Part shown: piece after piece, positions 1 through 13,906 of the stretch | Position numbering within the stretch: the stretch's first letter is position 1 | How the letters are laid out: each line of letters opens with the position of its first letter | Source: Calvatia gigantea | Taxonomy: Eukaryota > Basidiomycota > Agaricomycetes > Agaricales > Lycoperdaceae | Assembly: GCA_025093985.1 (NCBI GenBank) | Contig: JACAAK010000003.1 | Span: 930,001-994,000, forward strand | Direction: 5' to 3' | DNA length: 64,000 nt | Made by a program: the position numbers and the translations under genes | The notes under the pieces: generated by a model | The model's input: only the letters and a program-made list of their open reading frames with translations | Told to the model about the DNA's origin: nothing | Database searches by the model: none

Positions 1-424
1 GCTATGTGCTATTCTTCGCATATGAGCCAATGTTCGAAACCTATTGAGCGTGCACGTGAAACCCGCCACCAAACTCGTTGAAGGTTTTGATCAGATGCCA
101 ACTTAGAAACAGTGGGCCTTCTCTTAACCGGTCGACAGAAATCTCTCAGATTAGTCACCTACCTCATAAATTTTGAGGTGAGAACATGACAAGAAATAAC
201 ATGCGTGAGTGCTAACTGCGTAAAATCACAGACTTTCAACTCAGTATCATGACTGAGTTCTAACTTGGCAACCGCGGATTTGAGCTTCGACGGCCCCATC
301 AAGGGCACCGCATGCTGGCGATGATGATCATCACCACTTCACGTTCAATTACTCCAACACATGGCAGTGTCCAGCCGTACTCGATCCTCGATTATCAGAG
401 GTTAGTAACCTATTTCAAGACTGA

Positions 425-1179
425 GCAAGCTCCGGCGCTCAAGGCCTTGCCTGCTCCGCGCTCGGTTTCTTCTACACCTTGATCATGTTTGATATGAAAC
501 TGGACGGCAGTCCTCCCTTGCCATACAACGGCATCACGATCGAGAATCGAAGATGTGAGTTAACTATCCGTAGTAAACGAAAGTCAGGTCCTAGATGAAC
601 ATCTTCAACAAGTAGATCAATGTACCTCCCTTTTTGTTCATACACGATCTCAACTACATGAAGAGGGTTAGTAATGTCCTATAGGAAAGTCGTAACGACA
701 CGCCGGTCCCTGGCTGCTTGGCTCAGTTCGACCCACACCTCTACCACAAATTAGTGTGATCCTCCATATTCGCTTTACTGTGACACGTAACGCGGACACG
801 AATATTCAAATCCAAGAATGGTCCTCGCCGCTTCGGAAGCCGTCGCAACATAAGGGTGTCCTTTAACGGCGGCGGCGGCGGAGCCACTCGAACAGCAACT
901 GCGCGGGGTGGCCATCACCGAAGCCTACCATGCCGCATTAGTACTGACTAAGCATGAGAAGTAAAATGCCATAGAACATTCACTACGCCCCTAGCGAATA
1001 CTAATTGCCGTAGCACATATACCCCTTTACACAGGTTCAAAAAGCTGATGCGCGAAACCGAAGGTCGGGTGTTTTCAAAATTTGTTTTGCCCGAGTACGT
1101 TAAATTACTGAGCGTCATGGGTACCGGTCCGGAAAACGTAGCGCCCTCAGTTAGTCAAGGAACAAGGACAAGTGATTAA
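425..1179 (+). pseudogene. Unrecognised exon remnants
   Basis: Two stretches read like exons but do not join into one open gene. The first (425-554) encodes a hydrophobic stretch with GFFYTLIMFDMKLDG and ends at a good donor (GTGAGT at 555). The second (863-960) encodes a run of alanines followed by EQQLRGVAITEAYHAALVL. It joins across a 74-bp GT-AG intron (961-1034) to an exon containing KLMRETEGRVFSKFVLPEY, which stops at 1177-1179. I do not recognise the protein. Stops in the intervening DNA and the missing 5' part suggest a decayed gene. It could also be a live gene with frameshift errors, or chance coding-like sequence. Confidence 0.3.
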
Positions 1180-4100
1180 TCACTTATGGATGGGTGAATT
1201 CGACAAGTGTCCAGGGAACGGGACATATCGCCGATGTATTCAATGACTACAGCATCATTCTCATTACGCATCTAAGTGGGCGGCCTTTTGTGTTCGCTGA
1301 ATGAGGGTAGAACTCTCGGTCTAAATGGGTCTGGCGTGTGTTTTCAGTGCGTTCTGGTGGGGTGTGATTAGATCCAAGGTTGGACATACGACAAGATGGC
1401 AAATTCTAAGGACCCGGGGAGATGGAGTGATTCGGTATTCCGCGGGGTTGAAGGCCGGCAATGGCAAACGTCATTTGGCATTCAACTGGGTCAGTAACAG
1501 GACCTCGGGTCGAAGCGAGTCCGTGTGGTGAAATGTAAACGTGCACCCTGTGGTGAAGGTGAAGTCATAGATCCATAAGGTCCCAATGGACGGGGATTGA
1601 TCTGCAAGGCTTGGAACTCTTGAATTCTGAGAATGGAATCTAAGAGCCCATGGTGAACTCCAATGACTAGTACGGGGACCAAATATCCGGAGTAGTGCCT
1701 GTGTTAATGTTCTCCAACGTTCTACGGTGAGTTCTATGGCTATAACTCAAAAATGGATTTATGACAAGCATCTCAGGAAGGATAAGATGTGATGTCATAG
1801 CCATGCTCCTAGACTCCCTCCTTGCAGACCCAGAAATGGCAGCACATACAACCAGTGCCCGTATAAGCCAAATCACGAAAGTAATCTCATTCGCTGATCG
1901 AAACGGTAATCCTTCCATCTCAACTATACTCAAAGATGGCATTCCAGGCTATGAGGGCTCTCGGAATGCCGAAAACATCGCCTCGCGCCGCCGCATTGAG
2001 AAACTTACGTTACATCCTGTCGTGGCGTAGACTCGGAGTACCTACTGCACGCCTAAGTTTTGGGTCGTTTTGACTCAAATCTCACAGGTCTGGTAATGCA
2101 CTGACACTGAGGCACTGGCAAAGGGGGCTCAAAATGATGGTGAACGTTGTAGTTGATGAATTCATTATAGCATCAATTGGGTTGGTGTGGCATCACAACG
2201 AGAGATGGAAAAGGTGGGTAAGAATGAGTTACAGTCGGAAAGGATGAGGTACACATCCGGTCGTTGGCGTTGGCGTTGATGTTGCTAGCGTGTGTGTGGA
2301 CGGTTGAATGTAAAGGAGATAAGTCAAGTCTCATAGCCGTTGAGACCTGAATTTGAATCCGGAGGCCCTGATTGATCGTTAGCAGATGTCAAATATGTAT
2401 TTAATGGTTCCGAATAAGAATTATGCCACTCGATAACTAATAATCGAAGGAATGGGTAGGTGTGCAGTGACTTGCTCGCGCAAGGGTCACACTCCGCCTA
2501 GGCGGAATATAGAAACGAGAAATAATAAAGGTGTGCCGTGTGTATCTCCGACACCTCACTACCGTCCCGGAAACCAGGCATTCGAGTTCGTTCTCGTCTA
2601 TTATATTCTGTGCCGTATATGGATTACCGCTTTCTCAACACAAGTGAGAAAATTGACGGGTAACACAAACCTTCAGGCCGGGATATATACATACAATTGC
2701 GCAGCTACTGTAATGTAGCTAAGCTAGTGCTCCTGGTAAAAGTACTGCCACGGCATGTGAGAGACCGAGTGGGAAAACCCACACTTGGACTGGAGAATCA
2801 GAGCCACGGATGCGCATCCGTGAAAGAAATCGGTGCACCACATCATCCATTTACCGCATGAAAATCAAGGCGGAGGTGGGAATTGCTGGTCATCGCGGGG
2901 CGTTTGTTTGACATATACAGCGAACCCTAGGAGACGGACCCACAGATATGTACACCCAGATGTACTGTGTAGTCGCATGGTACCCAAACTCGGACTCCGT
3001 GGTGTCTCGTCGGCTCAACCAAGAGCGCCCCAGATTGGGAAGAGATGGGAAGTAGGGGGTCTTAAGGATCTCTGTAAGTATTAAGTAGTGGGTAAGGTGG
3101 GGGGTTCCTGAGCTCCGAATCTGACTCAGATTCCAGGAGAGGAAAGAAGGTTTAAAGTTATTGATGGATGGTTGTTGCCGAATCTGATCTTACAAGCAGT
3201 GCATTAATGCAGCTCAGCAGCCTCATGGTTATTACAATCCTGGGTGAGCTGGTTGTGATTCCTCCATATGTATAGGCGCTTTCCATTCTTGATTTTCTTT
3301 GAATGTTTTTTGATGGGATGATGGTCGTCGTCATCAGGGTGACCTGTTCGCGAACCGGCGGTTTGTTTGCGAGAGGAACCAAATACTTTCTTGAAATAAT
3401 TTGATTATTTAATTAGTGAGTTATTTTGCGGCTACTTAATCCGAATTTGAATTAGCGAGGGTGATGAACGTTTGAACAGCAAGGGATGGTGGTCACTATA
3501 TCAAGAACTTTTGGTGTTCGTATGTTTTTTAAACACAAAGGAAGGAGGGGTGAAATCGTATGGGGATCTTCAATGTTTCAGGAACTTCCGGGTAAGAGGA
3601 AACTTAGAGTACCGGCCGCGCCGCATACGACGCTGGGGTGTATTCACTCGATTAGGACCACTGATGGCAAAGCATTGTCAGGAATGCGAACGAGAGGATG
3701 GCTCTAAGACGGCAGAAAATAGGTAAGGCGTTGCTTTGTTCCACCCCGGTCGCCTCGCCCGTGCGACCTTCCTTCTTCTTTACGCAAGATTGATGATGAA
3801 GGATGGAAGATTTGGGGGAGCTGGGTTGATGACGTGAAGACAGGAGTGGGCGTGATTAGGGCCCGTGGCGCGGAGAGAAATGCGTTGGGCTGTGGCATTC
3901 TGTGTTCCTCTCCTCGGTCGGCGATGCTTACCGGGGAAACGGAGGCGGGAATGGTCGAAGCTCACGGAAATGGGTAGATACGAGGGAGATATCACGCCCA
4001 ACTTAATGCCTGATTGGAAAAAGACTGTTGCTGCGTCTAAAATTGTCCAAACGAACGTAGCTGGCTGTTCTGGGTACGTTTGTTCCTTCAGGCTCTTGTT

Positions 4101-4834
4101 GGAGTCAGATTCTTGCGGACATTGACGTTTCCTTTTCTGATTCGCCACTTGCCTGGCTGCCGGATTTATCATTGACTTGTGGAAGCTAAAGAGGACTTGA
4201 GAAGACACGGGTGGATAGATGATTGTAGGCATGTGCAGGACTGTTGTGAATGGAAGTACTTTTTGAAACTAATTGCTACAATAGTCGACAAGTCGCTGTA
4301 GGCACGTAATACTGTAAATGATTAACAACGAGTGAGAACGGGAGGAGGGCGTTATTTCCGATTTATTATGTCAGGGCGAAAATGTGTCGAAAACTCCACG
4401 CTACAAAGGAGCGTATAGCCCGCAGGGGCTGAGGATTACCTAGCGGCGCGAGTGATAACAAGGAATGGTTCGGACTGGATGGGGCAGAGGAGAGCCTGCA
4501 GCAGGCGCAAGCGAAAGAACCTGGAAGCTGGCAGTGGGAAGGGGGAGGAAAGAGCCATGGATCACGTGCGGAGATAAGGGAAAGGCTATGGGGAATCCCT
4601 GGGGAATCCCCATAGCGTGACTGGACATAGGCGAGACGAACAGTGCGAAGGACAGAAAGTGAACTGGATCGGTTCAGAAAAGTGGATCTGATGGGGCGTG
4701 ACGCGGATCTGAAAGCGTGACGGTCTCCGAACGGAGCATGATTTGAGATTTTGCACAAGTCTCTTTTTTTCATGATATGAAATGAAGAATATCCGCCTTT
4801 TTATACCCCAACGGCGCATACAGCAAGCCCAACC
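1180..4834. other. Intergenic, no convincing gene
   Basis: Short open frames on both strands lack recognisable domains, splice-linked partners and consistent codon use. Two small perfect hairpins lie at 2769-2782 (GTGGG/CCCAC around AAAA) and 2806-2821 (a 16-bp palindrome, ACGGATGCGCATCCGT). The last few hundred bases presumably hold the cyclin promoter; a run of pyrimidines (TCTCTTTTTTTC) lies near 4761-4772. Confidence 0.4.
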
Positions 4835-7800
4835 ATGCTCGCCGTCCACAACACCCACCACGCGCCTCCGACGCCGCCATACACGTCCACATTTCTTTCC
4901 CGTACCACCTCCACCACCACCCTTCCTCCCATCGCCCACCTTGACTGCATACAGCCACTCAAGTTCACCGCCCTACACGACAACCGTGTTCCCACACAGC
5001 GGCCAGTGACGCCGCCAGAGGAGGATATGCTTCCAAGCAAGCCAGCAGTGTCATCGGAGGCACACCATCTCGTCGACTGGCTCGACTTTACACGCTCGCG
5101 GTCAGCGCACTTCATTGCCGAAAAGACCTGCGAGATGATCTGCTACTTGTGGCATGCACGTCCATCGACGCCTTCCGAAGCGCATACATCCACCCTTTCT
5201 GGCGCAAACGCGTACCCAAGTCCAAAAAACTCGCCCCCTAGTTCGGCCCTCACACACACCTCCCACCCCGCACGCGCAACCTCGTATCAACAACTTGTTG
5301 CTACCCCAGCCTTTGTCTCCTTTGTGCAAAAGATTCTCGAGACGACCCAGGTCTCGCAGTCGGTGATTGTGCTTTCGCTGCACTATATTTATAAACTCAA
5401 GGAGAAGACGAGTCTCCTTGGTCCATCCGGGAGCGAGTTTCGGATAGCGGTGGCCGCACTTATGATGGCGAACAAGTTTCTTGATGAGTGCGTCGTACCC
5501 TTCTTGCCTATCTTTCCCTGTATTCATTATTCCCAGCAACACGTATACCAACAAGACATGGTCCGAGGTTTCGGGAATTGAACTCCAGGAAATCAACAGG
5601 ATGGAAAAAGAGTTTTTGACTGGCGTTGGTTACAACCTATACGTTGACAAGGCTACATACGAAGCGTGGCTTAATCTCCTAAAAGGTCTTGTGATGGCCA
5701 AGGAGCGCGATTTGTCCAGGGCGAGGGAACGACGGAGGCACAAGCGAAGGCTGGGAGGTGCAGTTGCCCATGGTCAGGCTCACACGCCCGGCGGAAGGCT
5801 CAGGTATTTCAGGATTGTTGGCAACGGCCCTCGTGTTCCAACAGCACCTCAGCCAAACCGTCAACCTGTCCAAAGAGCGCGGTCAACGTCGCCGGTTTCA
5901 CAACCTTCATTCCTTTCCCAACCCCCTCCCCAACCGTTGTTCAATCAGTTGCCTCCTATCCAGACCCAACCACCGCCTTCGTTCTCAAATTCGTCCCCGC
6001 CTTATGTGCAACAACCAAATTCCCAGACCTCGTACAACTATAAGCCCGCTTCTTACAATTACTCTCCATCGCCTGCTCCTTCATCCCTTAAACGATCCGC
6101 TGCGGCTGCCTTTTCGCCAACTTCTGCCAGCTTTTCACATGTCCCAGCCAAGAGAACAGGAGTCACCGCTATAGACTCGTTGCCATCTATTACTTCCTCC
6201 AGTTTCGCGCCAACGGGTGTTGGCCAGGTTTCAAACCATGCCTCCCATCAGCGTCCAGGCATAACTCTGCAAATTCCGCAAGAGCAGCGTCCGGCACCAC
6301 GCTCATATTCTCCTATGGACGGCTTACCGCTCCAAGGCTTTGCAAACATGAACTTAGGCTCGACAGGTTCTGTTCCCTCCACTGTTCCGTACACGTCAAC
6401 TTCGAATTCGCTCAGTTCAGCGCTGGGACCAATGCCAAATGAGCGTGAACGTGAGGGAGAACTCGTGGAACGTAAGCAGCAGACTAGGGTGACAACACTT
6501 GTACAACCCTACGCATATACGGTGGATGACCAGAGGCGAGGAGTGCCAAAGGTAAGGCTTAGGTTCTGTGTAAACTCAACTCGACTGACGATTGCAATTT
6601 TCACAGCATTTGTACTTTTATACCCTTGCATGTTCCCCTCTGGAGAATTCGCCTAATGGCCTTTCGAGGGGCCCTTCTCCTACTTATTCTCAGCGAGAAG
6701 ATTATGACATGGAACACGAAGCTGTTTTAGAACGCGAGCGCGAACTTGAGAGGGAGCGAGAGAGGGAATTGGAACGACAGCGCGAGCTGGAAATTGAGAG
6801 GGAGAAAGAACACGAAAGGGAAAGAGAGCGGCAACGTAAGGCCCGATTGCGTGTGCATCGACCGGCTCCTGTCTCGAGCATCCGCTACAGCGACTACGCC
6901 TATATGCCTTATGTCTCCTCTACTGGTGTCACCGGCCATCCGATGAACGGTAATTCACCCCTCATACCTGTCATCATCGACAGGTCACAATCCATCGACG
7001 GCTTCCGCCGTGGTCCCTCGGCAGAGCCAGAGCGTGAGGGCAAGTCCAGTCGTTAATACTGGGAGGCACTTTGATGCGGTCAGGTTTGAAGTTGAAAGGA
7101 CCCAAGGGTATGCTCCACCCTCCTCGGTTCAATACCAACAGCAAGGGCAGCCAGTTTCTCAACAGACATCACGCCCCCAACCGCAGTCGCAACAATATTA
7201 CTCTTCCCCTCCTATCGTCGTACCTCAGTTATCAGGTTCCAGGAAACCGCAAGGCCAGAATCCTTACCCTCAAGCCAGCCCACCCACCCCTGCTACGTCT
7301 ACGTCCACTTCCCCTGTTGCGCTTGCTCCTCCCTCCAGGACTGCTTACGTTAATAACGCTCCTTATATCGATCACCACGGATCCCCTTTCAATGGTACTA
7401 CTTACGCGAACCCAGGATATGGTCCCTCATCTCCCGCATATTCCTCCCTTGCCGGTGCCACGACTTACGATCATCGTAACACGTACGAGCGGTGTTGTGT
7501 CTCGGCCTATACCAGTCCCGCTATGGATTTGAAAAGGTACAGCCCCCAAAACCATTACCACCACCAGGGAGCCCTGATGATGAATAGTGGTTCGACCCAT
7601 CGCTATGGTATTGCGGATAGTCCTACCACTCGGGAGGAGCTGGCGTACACCCAAGCTCAAGCTCAGCATCAGAAGTGGCTATCACAGCAACAGCAACAGC
7701 ACGGAACAGTACGACAATAGTCCGGGTGTCCCCACCGCCCCATTTGCGAATGCCGGACCTCCCGGTGTCCATCATATGCAGTACTACTCGGAGTCACCGT

Positions 7801-7889
7801 CTCATCCTGTTGGTGTTACAAATGGTGGAGTCCGTGGTTACAGTTATTCTGGTTACGGCGCTTTGAATATGAATGGTTACGGCCGTTGA
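4835..7889 (+). CDS. Pho80/Pcl-type cyclin
   Basis: Predicted regulatory cyclin of a Pho85-like kinase, acting in cell-cycle, polarity or nutrient signalling. Exon 1 (4835-5487) encodes a proline-rich leader and the first half of the cyclin box, including SVIVLSLHYIYKLK and ALMMANKFLDD. A 49-bp intron (5488-5536) separates the second half (NTYTNKTWSEVSGI, MEKEFLTGVGYNLYV). A second intron (6552-6606, 55 bp) precedes a very charged Glu/Arg segment (6720-6850) and a long Pro/Ser/Gln/Tyr-rich, probably disordered tail ending at the TGA at 7887-7889. The cyclin box is intact and matches the family. The reading frame slips by +1 twice in the tail, near 7030-7050 and 7690-7705. Either two unusually short introns (about 40 nt) or single-base errors would explain this, so the C-terminal structure is uncertain. 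The long tail is unusual for yeast Pcl proteins but common in mushroom homologues. Confidence 0.8.
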
Positions 7890-10800
7890 TTTGCCTTGAG
7901 CTTTTTTCTTTCCTATTTTCACCGATTCCGATTTCACGATCCGCTACGCATGGCTGACGAGCTGTAACTTTTATTGATATGATAAAGCTTTCGCATTCCA
8001 GACTTTTTCGATTTTTCTTTGGGACCCTGCGCGTTACCCACTTCGTTTTAACCATAATCTTGGACACCCCATTCTTGCATTTCTTATATTGCTCACCATC
8101 ATGCATCATGCCTTGGCTTGGTAGTCTTAACCCCAATACTCATACCCCCCACTTTACACATTTGTTAAACCATTTGCATATTCTTCTCATTTTTGCATAA
8201 ACTATAACCCACACCCTTCATCGGCAATCCACTATGATCAATCCAATGCACTTACCTCTTTTTTACTTTACGTCGTACTTATAGACATAATTATTAGGTA
8301 GTTGTTAGCCAATGATTTAACAGCTAATGCAGCATAACCCTGTTGATCGGTATAGGGCAGAAGTTCACTTTGGATACCGTCAAAGAAACGATCAGCCATT
8401 TTAAAAATAAATATGCAGTGCGTCGTCCTGCCACGGACACAGACACAGACAAAGCACGAAGCGGACTTCACGACCCTGCGAGGTCCAAGACATCAATCAA
8501 GATAAATGATAAACCCAGTCAGACGTCCTGTGACCTTTCAAAATTCGGACAACAAAGAGAGGTATATATCCCTATATGGTCTCTCCGTGTAATATCTGCG
8601 CTTTGGATAGCACATAGCCATCTGCCAACAAGGGGTGGTGTGGGTATGCGCTGCGGCCGGAATCACAAGGTGGCTTCCCTTGCTTCGGATTTTGGGTTTG
8701 GATTTGGGCTTGCAGCTGGATTGTGGCTTCCTCCGATAGCAGAGGAGGCTTCGTGGCAAATGGACCGGGCGAGAATCGCCACACATGTCAAGCCTGCACC
8801 CAGTTTTATGCTCAGGTACCAAGGTATACGTGCATCACCGCTGAGTTATTCGGAAAGGCCTCATTCCCGCTCCCACTCCCACTACCGAAGGTTAGGTATT
8901 GTATCCGATACCCTTAGGCTATGGGTTCACCCGTCCATTACCAACATCACGAACACGAATATGGTTTTACCCAGTTCCCAACTTGAGCTAAGGATGGCTC
9001 GTAATTTACAGTCATATTAGTGCAGCTGAATGCATCATCGTTATCCTTTGACAGCGTTCGATGATGGTCCTTGAGTAATTTCCTTACCTACCCTTTGATC
9101 CTTGGAGACCCAGAAACCCCAAATGTGACGTTGCGGAAAGGGAGGCAGGAGCTTCGCATGAAAGAACAAATGCCGGAAGTGGAATTCATATTGACTCGGG
9201 AGATGGAGGTTTTGCTAGAAGCTCGGGGAAAGGCAAAGGTTCTGGGTAACCTGAGCTCACTTAACAATAGGGGATACTAAGGGAAGAATGGCGGTGAAAA
9301 GTGGAAATTGACGGTGGCGAGTTGCAATTGATAGGGCAATTATTAATGGATTAGATTGAGAGATGGCGTGATGATCTTTTTTTCTTCAAACAGATTGTTC
9401 TGAGGCTAAATTGCGCGCGTTTGGCGCCGTTTGGGGCTTCCGCGAAGGGGGTTGTGGAACACTCCTCTCTCTCGGCATTAACACGTTACGCGTTAAAACA
9501 TGCCGCATGTTGTTTGCGATTTTTGAATTGTATTTCAGAATTGGTAGATAGTATCTGCGAGGATGAAACGTAAGGAAGTTCGCGAAACTCGACTGGACCA
9601 TGTTCAGCGAAACCTAACCAGACCCGATGGGAGTTAGTGTATTTGGGATAATAAGCTCTCAGGCGTTTGACTTCCTTTTTGAACCCAGCCCGCGTGCGTG
9701 ACTTTAGATTGGGCGTTGGTGGTTACTGACAGCAGATGAATATTATCGACGGGACAAGTGTTACCACAGAACCTCGGACGGGAGGGCGGAGTTCTGCTAT
9801 GACCTACCACTATATTAGGTTCATCCCCAAGGGATCCGCCCGAGCGGGTGTGAATAATCGTGGCTTAGTTGGGTATGTCAAAGAACACCGATGTTGCGGT
9901 GATATGCAGGAAGAGAGGGTTGTTAATACAATTATGGCAGAACTTGGGACAGACAGTGATAACAAAAAGGTGCAAAGCTTAATGACCCGGTGTAAGGCCT
10001 CGGTTTCGTGCGAGTTCCAGCTCGGAGGCTCGGGGAGACATTATCAAGAAAAGATGACGCTTATGCTACAATATATCAAAGTCCCAGACGGCAACGGAAG
10101 AATTAGCTTGGTTTCGGGCATGGCATCACCTTACCTGTCACCAGTTGACCATACCCGGGGATGGTGATGGTCCGATACGATATAGAGCTCTCTCGGATTT
10201 TGGTTCACCCTGGGGGGCGAGGGATCAGGTAACGGTCAAAGGCTGTAATACAGAAGATGACGAGCGATGGCAGACAGGGTATAGTGGGTGAGTGAATAGA
10301 TAACGTTTGGGATAACAGTGATTAGTAGCCCATGGGTCGTGGCATGGAACAGCATTATGAGATGCTATCGCCGGTTTGGTCAACAAAGGGTGGAAGCTGA
10401 TGAGAATACCGTAATGTTGAGCTCAGGTCTAGGAAGCTTCGGAAATGCGATTAACTGCATATCATTCCGACCGGGAGACCGCCAGGTTTCTTTCCCGGGT
10501 CTGCCGCCCATCATCCGGGTGCAGAGTGCATGACATGATCGATGAAGATGGTAGGTACCGTATAAGTAGAGGGTTGGAAAGGTGAAGAACATTTGGGATT
10601 AGGGGCTTGTGGCGTGTGGCTATTTATAAATTGCCAATGAGAGTCCATAGCAGAAGGGAAGCGCATCCGCCAACGAGATTCAGAAGGTTCTGGCAACTTA
10701 GGGGAAGGCCCGAAAAAAACCGCGAACATCACGAAGACTGGGTCACTGGGAGACTATCGTAGGAAGGGTAACTTTTGTGGTGCTCATAGCTGTGCGCATG

Positions 10801-13287
10801 TGCGACTTGGTATCCAAGCGTCTCCAAATCAGCGCAAGCGGAATCCTTTTTGTAACGGTAAGGAGCTAGGTAAGGCTGTGTGAGAGTGCCAAAAGGAGTA
10901 CTTCGTTGTAGTTGCGGCGTTGACCTTTTAGCTGAGAGTATGAGTTGACCGTTAGGACAAGGATATCAGCCCAGGCAGGTGAAACTCTTGTGTGACAGAT
11001 GGAGTTTTCCGGCACAGATTTGCCGCAGTTAGTGACAACGGCCGGAAAGGGAAAAATAAAAAGTTTTAGTAAAACCCAGATAAGTCCTTAAAGGGATAAA
11101 CGTGGCAATTGGGAACAGTGTGGGAATAGCCAGGGTTTCCATGAATGGAGTATACTTATCGAGGGAGAGAATTTGTCGAAGGCTCGGGGTCCGACTCTTG
11201 GGAAAGGAACGCCTCGCACATCACGAGAAAGGAATGAAACAAGGGAGGAAGAGCTCAAGCTCCAGCCTCAACGAAAGCCGAGTCCAAGTCCCGAGTACGG
11301 CCGACTTCGAGCAGCTGGCGGCGTGAGTTTTGGCTATTAGACCAAGTTCGAATCTGAACTCTAGTCTTGTCATTAAAACCAATTGTTTCACACACGCTTG
11401 TGGTGTGAGACAAATTCGTCTGAATAGTGATGGACTCAAATTTCTGCCTTTGCGATGCCATGCACCTGTAACCGGCAGAAAGGTGGATCCATCGTGTAGA
11501 CGATCACGATTTATTTTGCATTATAACTGACAAGCCCGAAGTGTTGTGTTTTTGATAATTGCTCCAGACTTAATCCATGGTAAATGCGAACCTCCTGGTT
11601 GGCCATTGTTGGCTGTTTCGGATAGAGTCCGGAAGGTATTTGCAAATTGATGAAGATGGCAGGTAATATATGCTTCCTACAGGTTTGTCTGTTGTCTGCA
11701 TACCTACGCCATTCACTGTGCCTGGGCCAGGCGCAGGCGGTTAGACAGATCGCTTGGTCGTTCAGACTGTGATGATCTGAGTCAGTCTGCATCCGCAACC
11801 CAGTACCTGCCCGGGGGATCTATACACCCATCCTTCGATCTGACACAAGGCTCCATGCTTCGTCGGAGCGAAATGGACGAAAACGGGGCGTTTCTGCGGT
11901 TCCATTTTCTCCGAATTCCGTGCGCAATACGTGCACAGTATAGTAGCCCTCATGCCTGCCGTTTACCGTACCTCTTCTAAGAATTGAGGGTTATCAACAT
12001 TTCACCATAATTGTTGACCACCGCCTGTCATTACAGGGAGGACGGTGTCAATTTGATGAGATATGTGATTGCAACACGCGATTTTACGGTGTCATTTCAG
12101 CCGATGCGAATACCCTTATTGTGTATGGCCACGGGAAAAACGTACAGATGGACCAGATAGGATAGGAGATTAATAGAATATTTCTTCATAAGTGGCATTC
12201 AGGTTGACAAGGGCTTAAGAACATTCAGTCAGAGTTGTATCCCCCATTTACCTTAGGCTTGGAAAGATAGATCGTCTAAACTGTCCGCGAGAACTCCGAT
12301 AAATCAGATAAGTAATACTGAGGTTTGGCGCCATGGATTGACAGGATTCGGAAACAATGACTCAACCATTGAAAACGTTGATGCTGTTCCTTCATTGATG
12401 AAGAAGCCCGGAAAGTTGCCGTCAGCGACCATCCTACATCTATAAGGGTTTGGATGGAATAGGGTGATGAGACCGGGTGTGGTGAGGTTCCATCTGCCAT
12501 GACGGGCGGAAGAAATGTTGCTTGGATCCAACTATCCGACTCCAGCATACGGCCTATCTGTTTCCACGTCAAACTTAAAGTCCTATTATCGACAAGTGAA
12601 GGGTCGGAAAGTGATTTCCACTAAGATGCTTTTGGATTACTAAAAACAGGCCATGGTATCTTGCTCTTATGAGGCGGGCTTGAAAGGGATACGCATGGGA
12701 ACCAATGGCGCAATGTGCAAACTAGGCACATCGGAAAAAAGAGCTGTTGACTACGCCATCCATCGGAAGTTTCTCCTGGTGGTGTTCTAAAGCTGTTTGG
12801 GGGTGGAATCGGGGTGGATGACGGGTTCGGATTCGGAAACTCGATCCAAGTTTTCACGCTGGCGTGCCTCTTCTGCATGAAGTTGTGCAACTGCTGTTGA
12901 CGTGAAAGCCTAGTATGGAACCGAGATGAGTAAAGCTTGCCTAAACGATACGCAAAACCGGTGCAAAACAAAGATCAGGGTGACTTCTGGCCGTGGAGGG
13001 GTAAGTAGCAAAAAAGATGAAGGTAGGTGACAAGAGATAGTTCCACGGATATGAATTATTTAGGCACATCATGACACACATGGACTTACCTGGGTGAACA
13101 GATATCCGGAGAGAACGCCACTGACTATGTTGACGAGCGCATGAACGGAGCAAAAACGGTAATGTTAAGTGTTACTTTTTGCAAATTGGAGTAAATAAAT
13201 GGGAATGCTTACGAATTCCGCAAATGATGGTCTTGTTTCTATTAAAACCGTATAGTCTTGCTCCCAACACGGCTGATCGCGACGGAA
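7890..13287. other. Long region without a supported gene
   Basis: The open frames here (for example 8343-9020 and 9736-10167 on +) encode no domain I recognise, show no bordering splice logic and have no repeated or conserved motifs. 7890-8300 is T-rich and is probably the cyclin 3' UTR and terminator region. I see no transposon ends, RNA gene or tandem array. Decayed sequence too diverged to read by eye is possible. Confidence 0.4.
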
Positions 13288-13865
13288 ATGGATCCAACAG
13301 CAGGGAGTGACAGCGGAAAAAGAAGAGAGAGAAAATTCGTTACCCCAACTAAGTCCGGATCTAAAAGGAACATGTGGCTTGCCTGACGCAAGTCCGCCCG
13401 TGAGCCCCGCGAATACCCCCTCCTTCCGAGCTTCCTGCTCGCAAAAGGTGGTTGAAACGACAGTCAGAACACTGTCATGTACGCCCGAGGAGCGGAAAGG
13501 GAATGAATACCTTGATGACCCGACTTTCTGCGTCAGGAGGCAGTCCCAGCTTGAGTTCTTCCGCTGGGCTCAGATGGTTGTTGTCCATGATTGGGTTTTC
13601 CGAGTAAGATTTACTCATTCAAGTCAGTTTCCACCAGGGTCGTTGTGACTTCTGGCGAACCAGCCACCATCTCCGAAGACGAACCAGCCCAACTTTCTGG
13701 TCACATGTTCCATCGCGTTATGTCACAGAGCTGTGTGCCTCAGACGCCCTGATCTCTTCCCTTCACCAATACCATCGCCTATCTCTTGATACATTGCTTA
13801 GACGCGTGTGGGACAATGTCGGCACGAAAGAAAAAGTCATTATCAAACTTTCAGCAGACCTATGA
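13288..13865 (+). CDS. Small candidate gene upstream of SPO22
   Basis: An ATG at 13288 opens a basic N-terminus (MDPTAGSDSGKRRERKF). After a shift of one frame near 13370-13400, a coding-like frame continues with SPPVSPANTPSF and QLEFFRWAQMVVVHDWVF. A 34-bp GT-AG segment (13604-13637), if spliced, joins this to RYVTELCASDALISSLHQYH and a stop at 13863-13865. I do not recognise the product. The frame break and very short intron make the model weak; it may be a broken gene or one with a base error. It overlaps none of the exons assigned to SPO22 and lies immediately upstream of them. Confidence 0.3.
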
Positions 13866-13906
13866 CTCTATCATGGGTACAGAGTGGAACCAAATACCTA
13901 ACCTTC

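Noticed and set aside
2769..2821. Two small hairpins resembling a bacterial terminator
   Set aside because: The window is eukaryotic and no U-tract or gene end is linked to them.
3780..4232. 150-codon minus-strand frame upstream of the cyclin
   Set aside because: No domain and a basic, Pro/Ser-rich composition typical of chance frames.
7010..7720. Separate gene starting at 7010
   Set aside because: The sequence has the same Pro/Gln/Tyr-rich composition as the cyclin tail and starts inside it; a frame slip or short intron is simpler.
8343..9020. 225-codon plus-strand open frame
   Set aside because: No recognisable domain, odd composition, overlaps other equally long frames; nothing beyond length supports it.
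9736..10167. 143-codon frame with ATG
   Set aside because: Composition unremarkable, no motif, no homologous copy in the window; kept only as part of the intergenic note.
11341..11365. tRNA-like B box (AGTTCGAATCT)
   Set aside because: No matching A box or cloverleaf arms around it.
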